Assembly: GCA_049603715.1 (NCBI GenBank)
Contig: JBMYSW010000004.1
Span: 121,191 to 185,190, forward strand
Length of the DNA: 64,000 nt
Source of the DNA: Pontibacterium sp049603715
GTDB taxonomy: Bacteria > Pseudomonadota > Gammaproteobacteria > Pseudomonadales > Balneatricaceae
Direction of reading: 5' to 3'
The first letter of the stretch is position 1; every line of letters begins with the position of its first letter. Positions 25,570 to 35,096 of this stretch are shown here, piece after piece. The position numbers and the translations under genes were made by a program. The notes under the pieces were generated by a model. The model was not told the origin of the DNA and ran no database searches. It worked only from the letters and a program-made list of their open reading frames with translations.

Positions 25570-26883
25570 TTATTTATCGTCCAAAATACGATACTCTGCA
25601 GAACGAGCGTGAGCGGTTAGGCTTTCGCCACGGGCCAACACAGACGCCACTTTACCCATCTCAGATGCGCCCTCTGGCGAGAACATAATCAACGATGAGC
25701 GCTTCTGAAAGTCGTACACACCCAAAGGTGACGAGAAGCGAGCGGTACCGGAAGTTGGTAATACGTGGTTCGGACCAGCACAGTAATCACCCAAGGCCTC
25801 AGCGGTGTAACGACCCATAAAAATCGCACCAGCGTGAGTAATTTTTGGAAGCAAAGCCTCTGGGTCTTCTACCGATAACTCCAAGTGCTCAGGCGCAATA
25901 CGGTTTGAAAGGGCCAATGCTTGATCCATTGAGTCCACTTTAATAAGCGCAGCACGCTCACGAAGTGATACCTCAATAATGCCTTTGCGCTCCATTTCAC
26001 CTAAGAGCTTTTGAATGCTCGCATCTACAGCTTCAATAAAGTCCGCATCAGGTGAGATCAAAATCGACTGAGCGTCTTCATCGTGCTCGGCTTGCGAGAA
26101 CAAGTCCATCGCCACCCAATCAGGGTTCGTTTGACCATCACACACCACCAAAATTTCTGATGGACCTGCAATCATATCGATACCCACGGTACCAAATACC
26201 GCACGCTTGGCCGTCGCAACGTAAATGTTGCCTGGGCCTACAATTTTATCGACCTTAGGCACAGTCTCTGTACCATATGCCAAAGCCGCAACGGCTTGCG
26301 CACCACCAATACAAAAGACACGATCCACACCCGCCAAAGCTGCAGCGGCAAGTACGAGTTCGTTAACCTCGCCACCCGGCGTAGGCACAACCATCACGAT
26401 CTCTTTAACGCCAGCAACCTTTGCAGGCATGGCATTCATTAAAACCGACGATGGGTAAGCCGCTTTACCGCCCGGTACATACAAACCCACTCGGTCCATT
26501 GGCGTGACTTTTTGGCCCAACATGGTGCCGTCTTCTTCCGTAAACTGCCAAGACTTACCCAACTGATGTTGGTGATAAGCTTCAACGCGCTTCGCTGCGG
26601 TCTCAAGCGCTTGACGCTGAGTATCAGGCAGCCCCGCGAGCGCCTGCTGAAGGCGTTCTTGAGACATTTCTAGCTCAGCCATTGTAGCCACATCTAAGCG
26701 GTCAAACTGCTTAGTGTAGTCCAGCACAGCGGCATCGCCCTCGGCACGCACACGATGCAATACTTCGTTAACCACTTGGTTTACGCGATCGTCAGAAACC
26801 GCTTCCCATGCCAACAAAGCATCTAGCTGAGTGTTAAAGTCAGCATCACTTGCGTTCAGTTTACGAATAGAGACATTACCCAT
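25570..26883 (-). CDS. hisD: Histidinol dehydrogenase
   Basis: A 437-residue NAD-dependent zinc enzyme that performs the last two oxidations of histidine synthesis (L-histidinol to L-histidine). Family landmarks are PGGKAAYPSS, the GPGN cofactor segment, DLFSQAEHDE with the zinc-binding Gln/His, and PEHLE near the C-terminus. I start at the ATG at 26881-26883 because GGGAG precedes it; this overlaps the hisG stop by 8 bases, implying coupling. In Pseudomonas hisC normally follows; here hisD is the end of the operon. Confidence 0.98.
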   Translation of the reverse strand: MGNVSIRKLNASDADFNTQLDALLAWEAVSDDRVNQVVNEVLHRVRAEGDAAVLDYTKQFDRLDVATMAELEMSQERLQQALAGLPDTQRQALETAAKRVEAYHQHQLGKSWQFTEEDGTMLGQKVTPMDRVGLYVPGGKAAYPSSVLMNAMPAKVAGVKEIVMVVPTPGGEVNELVLAAAALAGVDRVFCIGGAQAVAALAYGTETVPKVDKIVGPGNIYVATAKRAVFGTVGIDMIAGPSEILVVCDGQTNPDWVAMDLFSQAEHDEDAQSILISPDADFIEAVDASIQKLLGEMERKGIIEVSLRERAALIKVDSMDQALALSNRIAPEHLELSVEDPEALLPKITHAGAIFMGRYTAEALGDYCAGPNHVLPTSGTARFSSPLGVYDFQKRSSLIMFSPEGASEMGKVASVLARGESLTAHARSAEYRILDDK

Positions 26884-27538
26884 TTTGTGCTCCCGCATCT
26901 CGCTCAATTACCGCCTCTTTTAGCTGTTCTAGAATCGGTTGGATCAGCGCATGCTTCATCTTCATAGAAGCTTGGCCAACAACTAGGCGAGAACTAATAT
27001 CCGCAATAAATTCAGTTGGCTCTAGGCCGTTAGCACGCAGCGTATTACCTGTATCAACGATATCCACGATGCGATCGGCCAAGCCCATGATCGGCGCAAG
27101 CTCCATAGCACCGTAAAGCTTGATGATATCAACCTGACGACCTTGGGCTGCAAAGTAGTCACGAGTCACTTTGACAAATTTACTCGCAACCTTCATTCGA
27201 CCTTGTACTTCAGGCGCGTCTTTAAGCGCAGCCACCATCAGCTTACATTTCGAAATGTTAAGGTCTAACACCTCGTAAAGGCCTTTAGCGCCATGTTCAA
27301 GCAATACGTCTTTACCTGCGATACCCATATCGGCACCACCGTACTCAACGTAAGTCGGTACGTCTGTCGCGCGAATCACCACAAGCTTAATATTGTCGTG
27401 GTTGGTATCAAAAATCAGTTTACGACTGCTAAAAATATCTTCAGCAGGCACGATACCCGCACGTTCAAGTAACGGCAGTGTTTCTTTTAAGATTCGCCCC
27501 TTAGACAGGGCAATGGTTAGCTGCTGTTTCATAATCAT
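26876..27538 (-). CDS. hisG: ATP phosphoribosyltransferase (short form, HisG_S)
   Basis: A roughly 220-residue catalytic subunit for the first step of histidine synthesis (ATP + PRPP). TIALSKGRILKETLPLL, GGADMGIAGKD and the PRPP loop DIVDTGNTLRANGL are all present. It is the short form, which lacks the C-terminal regulatory domain and requires HisZ, a HisRS-like partner not found here. Candidate starts are TTG 27544, ATG 27538 and ATG 27532; 27538 is chosen for its AGAG at 6 bases. It sits directly after murA. Confidence 0.97.
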   Translation of the reverse strand: MIMKQQLTIALSKGRILKETLPLLERAGIVPAEDIFSSRKLIFDTNHDNIKLVVIRATDVPTYVEYGGADMGIAGKDVLLEHGAKGLYEVLDLNISKCKLMVAALKDAPEVQGRMKVASKFVKVTRDYFAAQGRQVDIIKLYGAMELAPIMGLADRIVDIVDTGNTLRANGLEPTEFIADISSRLVVGQASMKMKHALIQPILEQLKEAVIERDAGAQNG

Positions 27539-27547
27539 CTTCAACTC

Positions 27548-28810
27548 TTAACCCGGTACACGTTTGATCACAGCTCCAAGAGACTGAAGCTTTTCTTCGA
27601 TACATTCGTAACCACGGTCAATGTGATAAATTCGGTCAATCAAGGTATCTTTTGAGGCTACCAGCGCAGCAATCACCAAACTTGCTGATGCACGTAAGTC
27701 GGTTGCCATCACAGGTGCGCCTTGCAAGCGCTCTACACCTTCAATAATCGCAGTGTTGCCATCAATGGTGATTTTGGCACCCATGCGAATCATCTCTTGC
27801 ATGTGCATAAAGCGGTTTTCAAATACCGTTTCTTTAATGATCCCCACACCTTCGGCTACTGCGTTAAGTGCAGCAAACTGTGCCTGCATATCCGTTGGAA
27901 ACGCAGGATAAGGAGCAGTAGTAATATTCACTGCTTTGGGGCGCTTGCCTTTCATATCCAGCTCGATCCAGTCTTCACCTGTAGTGATTTCAGCACCGGC
28001 TTCTTCGAGCTTTTGTAACACTGCATCCAGTGTCGTTGGGTCCGTATCACGTGTGCGAATTTTGCCACCGGTTGCCGCGGCTGCGACCAAAAAAGTACCG
28101 GTTTCAATACGGTCAGGTAATACGTCGTAATGGCAACCATGAAGCTTTTCAACGCCGTTGATAACGATGGTATCTGTACCATGACCAGTAATATCTGCAC
28201 CCATGGCAATCAGACACTCAGCCAAGTCTACAATCTCAGGCTCGCGAGCGGCGTTTTCTAAAATGGTTTGGCCTTTTGCTAAGGTCGCTGCCATCAAGAT
28301 GTTTTCAGTACCCGTCACCGATACCACATCAAAGAATACACGGCCGCCTTTTAGGCCTTCTTCACAGGTCGCGCGAATGTAACCGTCTTCTACCACCACA
28401 TCAGCGCCCATCACGCGCAGACCGTGGATGTGCATATCCACCGGACGAGAGCCGATGGCACAACCGCCTGGCAAAGACACTTCAGCACTGCCAAAGTGAG
28501 CCAACAACGGGCCAAGTACCAAGATAGAGGCGCGCATGGTTTTAACAAGCTCGTAGGGGGCGCACAGCTCAGTAATCGTGCTGGCATCAACCTCTACGTT
28601 CATTTTTTCATCAAGCGTCAGCTCAACACCCATGCGACGCAAAAGTTCAAGCATGGTGGTGATGTCGTGCAAATGAGGCAAGTTACCAATCGTCGTGCGT
28701 TCTTTGGTAAGCAAGGTCGCTGCGATAATTGGCAGCGCTGAGTTTTTTGCACCAGAAATCCGAACCTCACCGCTGAGAGGCTGGCTTCCGGAAATTTTTA
28801 ACTTATCCAT
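27548..28810 (-). CDS. murA: UDP-N-acetylglucosamine 1-carboxyvinyltransferase
   Basis: A 420-residue enzyme catalysing the first committed step of peptidoglycan synthesis, transfer of enolpyruvate from PEP to UDP-GlcNAc. The catalytic Cys is C117 in LPGGCAIGSR, the residue targeted by fosfomycin (Cys115 in E. coli). SGAKNSALP at the N-terminus and the central PDRIETGTFLVAAA are typical. It lies between ibaG and hisG, the usual gammaproteobacterial order. Confidence 0.99.
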   Translation of the reverse strand: MDKLKISGSQPLSGEVRISGAKNSALPIIAATLLTKERTTIGNLPHLHDITTMLELLRRMGVELTLDEKMNVEVDASTITELCAPYELVKTMRASILVLGPLLAHFGSAEVSLPGGCAIGSRPVDMHIHGLRVMGADVVVEDGYIRATCEEGLKGGRVFFDVVSVTGTENILMAATLAKGQTILENAAREPEIVDLAECLIAMGADITGHGTDTIVINGVEKLHGCHYDVLPDRIETGTFLVAAAATGGKIRTRDTDPTTLDAVLQKLEEAGAEITTGEDWIELDMKGKRPKAVNITTAPYPAFPTDMQAQFAALNAVAEGVGIIKETVFENRFMHMQEMIRMGAKITIDGNTAIIEGVERLQGAPVMATDLRASASLVIAALVASKDTLIDRIYHIDRGYECIEEKLQSLGAVIKRVPG

Positions 28811-28834
28811 TATTTTTCCAAGCGAAAGGACAAC

Positions 28835-29077
28835 TTACTGCTGGGCGGCAGCCCACTGTTCAGGCGTATAAGTTTTGATAGTAAGGGCGTGAATCGAGCC
28901 GTTGGCAATATGCTCGTTTAGGCAGGCGTATACTTTTTGCTGTTTTTGAACGGGACGCAAGCTGGCAAAGATTTCGCCGACCACAGTCACCTGAAAATTA
29001 CAGCCTTCACCGGCAGTGTATACCGTGCAGCCTTCTAACTGGGTTTCTAGAATTTGCTTTACTTCTTGTTCGTTCAT
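28835..29077 (-). CDS. ibaG: BolA-family protein IbaG
   Basis: An 80-residue BolA-like protein. The frame is open further upstream (to 29191), but the ATG at 29075-29077 has a GGAGAGG site and gives MNEQEVKQIL, matching IbaG. The invariant Cys-containing loop and a C-terminal HALTIKTYTPEQW are present. IbaG partners with monothiol glutaredoxin in iron-sulfur handling. It lies directly before murA. Confidence 0.95.
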   Translation of the reverse strand: MNEQEVKQILETQLEGCTVYTAGEGCNFQVTVVGEIFASLRPVQKQQKVYACLNEHIANGSIHALTIKTYTPEQWAAAQQ

Positions 29078-29315
29078 CCAACCTCTCCAGGCCCATTGTG
29101 CATCAATTCGAGAACACAAAATGATACCCGAAATAGCCCTAGAAAGCGAAGTGGAATGGTGAAACTGGCGACTTTTATCACCAAAGTGCAATTACCGCTG
29201 ATAAACGCTTGGTCATCTGGTAACGCATATTAAATGAGAGGCGTTGATAGGAAAGAGTGCCGAGAAAAACGTAGAGAGGAAGGACGCTGCCCGCTTAAAA
29301 GCAAGCAGCAAATAC

Positions 29316-29639
29316 TCAAAAGAGCGTAGCCAGCCCAACCACCTGAGCGCTCTGCAACATAGCATCTGGAGCTTGTTTAGCCTTTAAACTTTGTCCACGA
29401 AGCTTCGCAAAACGCTGCAGGCACAACCACAAGGACAAGGTCGATGAATCAAAGTCAGCTACACCAGACCAATCAAGGCTAACGTCTGCATTGGTAGGTA
29501 GCCCTGATAAAATCGTTTCGGCTTGCTCTCTCACCTGCCCCACTTGATGGCGAGTAACATCGCCCGCAAGGTAGAGGCAGTGTTGCTGCCCCTCTTGCAC
29601 CGAAGAAAGAGTAAAGTCGCGATTAAGCACCCGTGCCAC
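29316..29639 (-). CDS. mlaB: STAS-domain protein MlaB
   Basis: A 107-residue STAS-domain protein, cytoplasmic accessory of the MlaFEDB phospholipid transporter. The core DVSLDWSGVADFDSSTLSLWL matches the STAS loop including the conserved Asp-Ser/Thr region. It starts at GTG (29637-29639) and overlaps the mlaC stop by 17 bases, so it is translationally coupled. Divergence of MlaB is common; the assignment leans on position. Confidence 0.9.
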   Translation of the reverse strand: MARVLNRDFTLSSVQEGQQHCLYLAGDVTRHQVGQVREQAETILSGLPTNADVSLDWSGVADFDSSTLSLWLCLQRFAKLRGQSLKAKQAPDAMLQSAQVVGLATLF

Positions 29640-30249
29640 CTACCTGTTCGCGCCAGTCGGCAATCGACTTAGCAATGTTGCCACGGTTGCGCTGAACAAT
29701 GCTGGCGAATTGGTTTTTAAACGTAAGACGCAAGTTAATACCGTTTAGCACCACATTCACCAACTGAAAACCATCACCACGGTCGACCATGTAGTAAAGC
29801 AGTGAATATTGGTTACCGCTTTTAGACACCACATTAACCGTGACAATTTGGTTTTGTGGTTTTGGGCTCTCAGAAATAGGCGGAGAAATTGAGTAGCTTT
29901 CCATCTCAAAGCCGACCAAAGCTTTTGCGTAAGTGCGGTACAAGGTGTCTTTAAACACACCAGCAAACTCAGCCTGCTGTTGCGGCGTCGCTTGGCGATA
30001 GTACTTACCCATCACCAGCTTAGAGATATAGTCAAAATCAACCACGGTCGATAAAGCTTGGTCGATATCGGTCATGACGGTCTCAAACTTTTCTGCGTCG
30101 GTCGCCGCTTCAGAATCACTCAGAATTGAGAACATTGACGCAGACGCTTTATCCACGACAACTTTTGCTTCATCCCAAGATGCAAGGACCAAGCTTGGTA
30201 ACAGTGCACAACTCACCACTAGCGCACGCAAAAACGATTTAACACCCAT
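29623..30249 (-). CDS. mlaC: Periplasmic phospholipid carrier MlaC
   Basis: A 208-residue periplasmic protein with a signal peptide (cleaved near residue 23, VLAS). It has the Tol_Tol_Ttg2 family core (DFDYISKLVMGKYYRQATPQQ split around residue 75, then FKDTLYRTYA). MlaC ferries phospholipids between the outer-membrane MlaA complex and MlaFEDB. It lies in the conserved mlaFEDCB operon. Confidence 0.97.
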   Translation of the reverse strand: MGVKSFLRALVVSCALLPSLVLASWDEAKVVVDKASASMFSILSDSEAATDAEKFETVMTDIDQALSTVVDFDYISKLVMGKYYRQATPQQQAEFAGVFKDTLYRTYAKALVGFEMESYSISPPISESPKPQNQIVTVNVVSKSGNQYSLLYYMVDRGDGFQLVNVVLNGINLRLTFKNQFASIVQRNRGNIAKSIADWREQVGGTGA

Positions 30250-30293
30250 TATTTGTTTCCTTTACCTATTTAGCATCAAGTAGACAACTTGAC

Positions 30294-30752
30294 TTACTCA
30301 GACACCTGATTAAATAAAAACTGACCAATCAAGTCCTCTAACACCATCGCCGACTGGGTATCCATAAAGAAACCACCGTCCTCTAACATCTCTTCTTCGG
30401 CACCAACGGTGACACCGAGGTATTTTTCACCCAACAGGCCTGCCGTAAGGATCGCTACTGAACTATCGGCCGATAAGTAATCAACCTTACGATCAATTTC
30501 CATTTCCACCAGTGCTTGGAGGTACTGAGGATCGAGAGAAATACGTGTGACCTGACCAATCGCCACACCAGACATAGTGACTTTTGAACGTTCGGTTAAG
30601 CCTCCGATGTTTTCAAAGCGCGCATATACCGTATAGGTATCCCCTTTAGCGCCAAAGCTTAGGCCGCTGACTTTAAACGCCAACACCGCCAAAACCAGAA
30701 TACCCGCCAGCAAAAAAGCTCCGACAGCTAACTCCATCGTTTTTACACGCAT
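30294..30752 (-). CDS. mlaD: MCE-domain protein MlaD
   Basis: A 152-residue inner-membrane protein with a single N-terminal helix (residues 8-29) and one MCE domain, including VYARFENIGGLTERSKVTMSG split at residues 43-63. MlaD forms a hexameric ring that channels phospholipid from MlaE to MlaC. It abuts mlaE with no gap. Confidence 0.97.
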   Translation of the reverse strand: MRVKTMELAVGAFLLAGILVLAVLAFKVSGLSFGAKGDTYTVYARFENIGGLTERSKVTMSGVAIGQVTRISLDPQYLQALVEMEIDRKVDYLSADSSVAILTAGLLGEKYLGVTVGAEEEMLEDGGFFMDTQSAMVLEDLIGQFLFNQVSE

Positions 30753-31544
30753 TTAAAAATCTCCAAACATGAGCGCTGTCAGAACAAAGTCTAGCGCTAA
30801 TACTGAAAGAGACGACACCACCACTGTTGTTGTCGTCGCCTTACCAATGCCTTCTGATGTTGGTATACAAGTGTAACCAAAATAGACCGCGACCCATGTC
30901 ACCACAAAACCAAAGACCACAGCTTTAATGGCGCCATTAAGTACATCATTAACAAAATGAACAGAAGCTGACATATTGGCCCAAAAAGAGCCTTCGTAGA
31001 TACCTAACCAATCCACAGCAACAAACGCACCGCCATAGATACCCACTAGCGAAAAGGTTAACGCCAAAATTGGCATACTGATAAAACCAGCCCAAAAACG
31101 GGGGGCGATCACCCGACGTAGCGGGTCAACGCCAATCATTTCAAGGCTCGAAAGCTGCTCTGTTGCCTTCATCAAACCAATTTCAGCTGTCAGCGCAGAG
31201 CCAGCCCGACCTGCAAACAAGAGCGCCGTTACCACAGGCCCTAGCTCACGTAGCAAACTGAGCGAAACCATTTGCCCCACGGCTTGCTCTGAACCGTAGT
31301 TGACCAAAATAGTATAGCCCTGCAGCGCCAGCACCATGCCGATAAATAGGCCAGATACCACAATAATGATCAGCGACTGCACACCCACCACGTAAAGCTG
31401 CTTTGCCAATAAAGGCAGCATCGTACGTGGTGCTGGCTTGGCAATAATCGCACCTAATAGCATCAAGGTGGCCTCACCCATGGCGGCGACTTTATTGATG
31501 CCTTTTCGCCCTAACTGAGCGACAAACTCAAACATACGAATCAA
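30753..31544 (-). CDS. mlaE: Phospholipid ABC transporter permease MlaE
   Basis: A 263-residue permease with five or six hydrophobic segments. The conserved stretches FIGMVLALQGY, ELGPVVTALLFAGRAGSALTAE (split at residues 97-118) and the C-terminal SVLALDFVLTALMF are diagnostic. Its start overlaps the mlaF stop by 4 bases. It forms the membrane part of the MlaFEDB lipid-asymmetry transporter. Confidence 0.98.
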   Translation of the reverse strand: MIRMFEFVAQLGRKGINKVAAMGEATLMLLGAIIAKPAPRTMLPLLAKQLYVVGVQSLIIIVVSGLFIGMVLALQGYTILVNYGSEQAVGQMVSLSLLRELGPVVTALLFAGRAGSALTAEIGLMKATEQLSSLEMIGVDPLRRVIAPRFWAGFISMPILALTFSLVGIYGGAFVAVDWLGIYEGSFWANMSASVHFVNDVLNGAIKAVVFGFVVTWVAVYFGYTCIPTSEGIGKATTTTVVVSSLSVLALDFVLTALMFGDF

Positions 31545-32356
31545 CCCTTTAATAAATCAGCGACATAGTCGTTTTGAGTCGGGAAGTGAAAAGGCACAGG
31601 GCCATCGGGCAAACCAGAAATAAACTGTTTTACTCGCTCAGAGGTACTTTCTTCTAACTGAGCAGGGGTGCCGTGCGCCAGCACCGCCGCTTCGGAAATG
31701 ATATAAACGTAATCAGCAATTTTTAGGGTTTCTTGAATGTCGTGCGAGACAATGACACTGGTATGCCCCAACGCTTTATTTAACTGGCTAATCAAGTTCA
31801 CCAATACACCCATGGCGATAGGGTCTTGGCCAGTAAACGGCTCGTCATACATCACTAATTCAGGGTCAAGGGCGACCGCCCTTGCAAGGGCCACTCGCCT
31901 TGCCATACCGCCAGACAATTCGGACGGCATCAACTCTGCTGCACCACGAAGCCCAACCGCCTGTAGCTTCATCAGCACCATATCGCGAATCATGTCCTCG
32001 GGTAGCGATGTGTGCACGCGAATTGGGAAGGCTACGTTTTCAAACACCGACATGTCGGTAAACAAAGCACCACTTTGAAAAAGCATGCCCATGCGCGAGC
32101 GCAACTCAAACAGCGCAGCACGGGAAAGCTGTGGCACATTTTCGCCATCTACCAAAATATCGCCTTGGTCAGGCGACAACTGCCCTCCCATCAGACGTAG
32201 CATGGTGGTCTTACCTGTTCCCGAAGGCCCCATAATGGCCGTTACCTTTCCTCGAGGAATAACGAGGTCAACATCTTTGTAGATGTAGCGATCGCCGCGG
32301 CGAAAACTAAGGCCTCGAATCTCGATAAAAGGGTCGCTAAGCAGTGAGCTATTCAT
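31541..32356 (-). CDS. mlaF: Phospholipid ABC transporter ATPase MlaF
   Basis: A 271-residue ATPase with Walker A GPSGTGKTT, signature LSGGMARR, Walker B LVMYDEPF and the H-loop SHD. I start at the ATG at 32354-32356 (MNSSLLSDPFIEI), although the frame runs to 32455; the longer N-terminus is not expected for MlaF. It powers the Mla transporter and is the first gene of the mlaFEDCB-ibaG-murA-hisG-hisD run. Confidence 0.97.
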   Translation of the reverse strand: MNSSLLSDPFIEIRGLSFRRGDRYIYKDVDLVIPRGKVTAIMGPSGTGKTTMLRLMGGQLSPDQGDILVDGENVPQLSRAALFELRSRMGMLFQSGALFTDMSVFENVAFPIRVHTSLPEDMIRDMVLMKLQAVGLRGAAELMPSELSGGMARRVALARAVALDPELVMYDEPFTGQDPIAMGVLVNLISQLNKALGHTSVIVSHDIQETLKIADYVYIISEAAVLAHGTPAQLEESTSERVKQFISGLPDGPVPFHFPTQNDYVADLLKG

Positions 32357-33002
32357 ACAAAATCTTCTTAGATATGCGTCGGCGTCTAGGCACGGCAGCT
32401 TGTGGTTTACCTTCCCTGCAAGACGCCTGGCAACCGTTGCTAAAATAGACGTCATAAAACTTCAGCTTTCGCTGAACAGGGTCGACTGTTAAACAGAACA
32501 GGAATAAAGGTGTTCGTCGTTAAAGAGGTCGGGGTAGCTTACACTGTCTCGACTCTCGGGTACTTTTGAGCGCTGATTTGGCCTTTGATACGACGATTAT
32601 CCCTCGCCGATCGCCACGCAAAGGTCACACAAAGCTGCGTCATATCAAAACCATCACAGCGCCATCACAGTACCGTCACCTTACGCAGCTGCAAAATACA
32701 TGGCCGCGATCATATCATTGCGGCCTAAAAATCTGAATAAAAAGTGAATATTTGTCATGCTTTCTGGCCAATGTTATCGGTAGTTTGTTGCACCCGCGTA
32801 TTCCACCAACCAATCGAGCGCCTCAGACTAAAACGACCGCCAGCATACACAAAAGCCCTCGCTTCTGTTTTAATAGCGTCTCCAAACGTTTGGGTCTTTT
32901 TCCGCGCTTTTATTCGGTTATTCTGCACCCATACCAACGCGAGCCTATAGCGACAGCCTTTACAGCAAGGCACGCCAGACAGGCCACAAATAGATAGACA
33001 CA
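32357..33002. other. Divergent intergenic region mlaF / kdsD
   Basis: About 646 bases between the divergent mla and kds-lpt operons. Several short frames cross it, but none has a ribosome binding site, recognisable domain or sensible composition. In E. coli a calcium/sodium exchanger gene (yrbG) sits at this junction; I find no trace of one. Both operon promoters should lie here. Confidence 0.5.
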
Positions 33003-33974
33003 ATGACCAGCACTTTTGACTTTAATGCCTCTGCCACCCGTACCATTCAACACGAAGCGACTGCCGTTAGCAGCCTTGTAGATCAACTCGGCGAGGTGTT
33101 TAACTACGCCTGTTATCTGATTTTTAAGTGCAAAGGCAAAGTGATCGTCACTGGCATGGGCAAGTCTGGTCATATTGGTAAAAAAATCGCAGCAACCCTG
33201 GCGAGCACTGGCACCCCCGCTTTTTTTGTGCACCCTGGCGAAGCAAGCCACGGTGACATGGGCATGATGACTGCTGATGACGTCGTCATTGCCCTATCTA
33301 ACTCAGGTGAATCGGCCGAGGTTGTAACTATTTTACCGCTGATCAAGCGTCTTGGTTTACCCTTAATTAGTATCTCGGCCACTGCGGACTCAACCTTAGC
33401 CTTAGCCGCAGACGCACCGTTAACTACCGGCGTTAAAACGGAAGCTTGCCCCCTCAACCTTGCACCTACATCTAGCACCACTGCACAGTTGGTTTTGGGC
33501 GATGCCATGGCGATCGCACTGCTAGAAGCCAAAGGTTTTAGCGCTGAAGACTTTGCCTTCTCGCATCCAGGTGGTAGCTTGGGTCGTCGCCTGTTACTCA
33601 AAGTGAGCGACGTTATGCACACAGGCGATGATATTCCAACGGTCTCGCTCAATACCTCCGTGCGCGACACTTTACTCACAATGACCAGCAAGCGTCTTGG
33701 CTTTGCCATAGTTCAAACGCAAGGAAAACTCGAGGGCGTCTTTACCGATGGCGACTTGCGTCGTATCTTGGACACCACACAAAACATCCACGCCCTCTCA
33801 ATTGACGAAGTGATGACGCGCAATTGCCGCTCCGTCACCGCCAACCTACTGGCCGCGGAATGTGTGAAAATTATGGACACCACAGGCATTAGCGCTTTGC
33901 CCGTGGTTGACGCCAACCAACAAGTGGTTGGCGCACTTAACCTGCACGACTTAATGAAAGCCGGAGTGATGTAA
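33003..33974 (+). CDS. kdsD: D-arabinose 5-phosphate isomerase KdsD
   Basis: A 323-residue enzyme with an N-terminal SIS sugar isomerase domain (VTGMGKSGHIGKKIAATLAS near residue 56) and two C-terminal CBS domains. It converts ribulose 5-phosphate to arabinose 5-phosphate, the first step of Kdo synthesis for lipopolysaccharide. The kdsC start overlaps its stop (ATG/TAATG), so the pair is translationally coupled. Confidence 0.98.
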   Translation: MTSTFDFNASATRTIQHEATAVSSLVDQLGEVFNYACYLIFKCKGKVIVTGMGKSGHIGKKIAATLASTGTPAFFVHPGEASHGDMGMMTADDVVIALSNSGESAEVVTILPLIKRLGLPLISISATADSTLALAADAPLTTGVKTEACPLNLAPTSSTTAQLVLGDAMAIALLEAKGFSAEDFAFSHPGGSLGRRLLLKVSDVMHTGDDIPTVSLNTSVRDTLLTMTSKRLGFAIVQTQGKLEGVFTDGDLRRILDTTQNIHALSIDEVMTRNCRSVTANLLAAECVKIMDTTGISALPVVDANQQVVGALNLHDLMKAGVM

Positions 33975-34522
33975 TGAGCCTACTTTCAAATCAGCCATTA
34001 ACCGCTGAACAAACCGCCAAGCTCAAGCCTATTAAACTCGCCGTTTTTGACGTCGATGGCATCATGACACCGGGGCAGTTACAGTTTTTGGCCAACGGCC
34101 AAGAAGTTAAAGAGTTTAATATTCTTGACGGTTTAGGTATCAAGCTACTCACCGACAGTGGCGTTGCCACCGCGGTTATTACTGGTCGCACCTCATCGCA
34201 GGTGACGATGCGTATAAAAGCACTGGGCATGACTCACATGGTACAAGGCCGCGAAGACAAGCTCACAGCCCTTAAAGAGCTTTGGCAACAAACAGGTTTT
34301 AGCGCTTCCGAAACTGCCTACATTGGCGACGACTGGCCCGACCTCGCTGCTATTCGCGCAGCCGGTTTTGGTGCAACCGTACCCAACGGCCACCCACTGT
34401 TAAAACAACACGCAGACTGGATAACAAGCCGTGCAGGCGGCCAAGGCGCAGCCCGCGAATTTTGCGAGCAAATTCTCCAAGCGCAGGGCAAGCTAGACGC
34501 CTTGATGGAAAGGTACCTGTAA
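33974..34522 (+). CDS. kdsC: Kdo 8-phosphate phosphatase KdsC
   Basis: A 182-residue HAD-family phosphatase lacking a cap domain. FDVDGIMTPG carries the two catalytic Asp residues, VITGRTS the second motif, and GDDWPDLAAI the metal-binding DD. It dephosphorylates Kdo 8-phosphate. The sequence KLLTDSGV with GRTSSQV matches KdsC. It is followed by lptC after a single base. Confidence 0.97.
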   Translation: MSLLSNQPLTAEQTAKLKPIKLAVFDVDGIMTPGQLQFLANGQEVKEFNILDGLGIKLLTDSGVATAVITGRTSSQVTMRIKALGMTHMVQGREDKLTALKELWQQTGFSASETAYIGDDWPDLAAIRAAGFGATVPNGHPLLKQHADWITSRAGGQGAAREFCEQILQAQGKLDALMERYL

Positions 34523-34523
34523 C

Positions 34524-35096
34524 ATGGTGAAGTATCCCAAACGGGTATACTTAGCACTTGGCATACTGGTGCCAATTATGCTGTTTTGGGGCTTGTACGA
34601 AACACCTTCGGAGCAGCTACCAAGCCGCAGCGCCGATGGCGGTGAAAGTGCGACTAGCTACTTTAAAGGGCTAAAAACCAAACAATACGACGCTCAAGGC
34701 CAGCTGACTAGCACCTTGAGTAGCGTACAGGTCGATGTTCATGAAGCCACCGACACCAGCTATTTAGTAGCCCCTGTCATGACGGTTTTTAAACCCGACG
34801 CTAAAAGATCAACAACGGTAATTACTGGCGAACGCGGCGAATATAACCAAAGCACCGAGCAACTTATACTTGCAGGTAATGTCTCGGTTCAAGATAATGC
34901 AGAATCCTCGGGGCTAACCTTAACCACCCCAAGGCTAATGCTCGACCTAAGCGAACAAACGGCATCGACAAACGAGCCGGTCACTATCAAAGCCAATCAA
35001 GCCTACTATCAGGCCACAGGCATGTTTGCTTGGTTAGAAACATCCAAGATAGAGCTACTTTCACAGGTACAGGGAATTCATGAAAAGCGTCCATAG
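34524..35096 (+). CDS. lptC: Lipopolysaccharide export protein LptC
   Basis: A 190-residue bitopic inner-membrane protein: one N-terminal helix (residues 8-24) and a periplasmic beta-jellyroll with VITGERGEYNQSTEQLILAG split over residues 93-113, typical of LptC. It receives lipopolysaccharide from LptBFG and passes it to LptA. The stop overlaps the start of lptA by 17 bases. Confidence 0.95.
   Translation: MVKYPKRVYLALGILVPIMLFWGLYETPSEQLPSRSADGGESATSYFKGLKTKQYDAQGQLTSTLSSVQVDVHEATDTSYLVAPVMTVFKPDAKRSTTVITGERGEYNQSTEQLILAGNVSVQDNAESSGLTLTTPRLMLDLSEQTASTNEPVTIKANQAYYQATGMFAWLETSKIELLSQVQGIHEKRP

Noticed and set aside
32755..33003. Minus-strand frame of 82 codons upstream of kdsD
   Set aside because: No ribosome binding site, no domain, and it ends across the kdsD promoter region.
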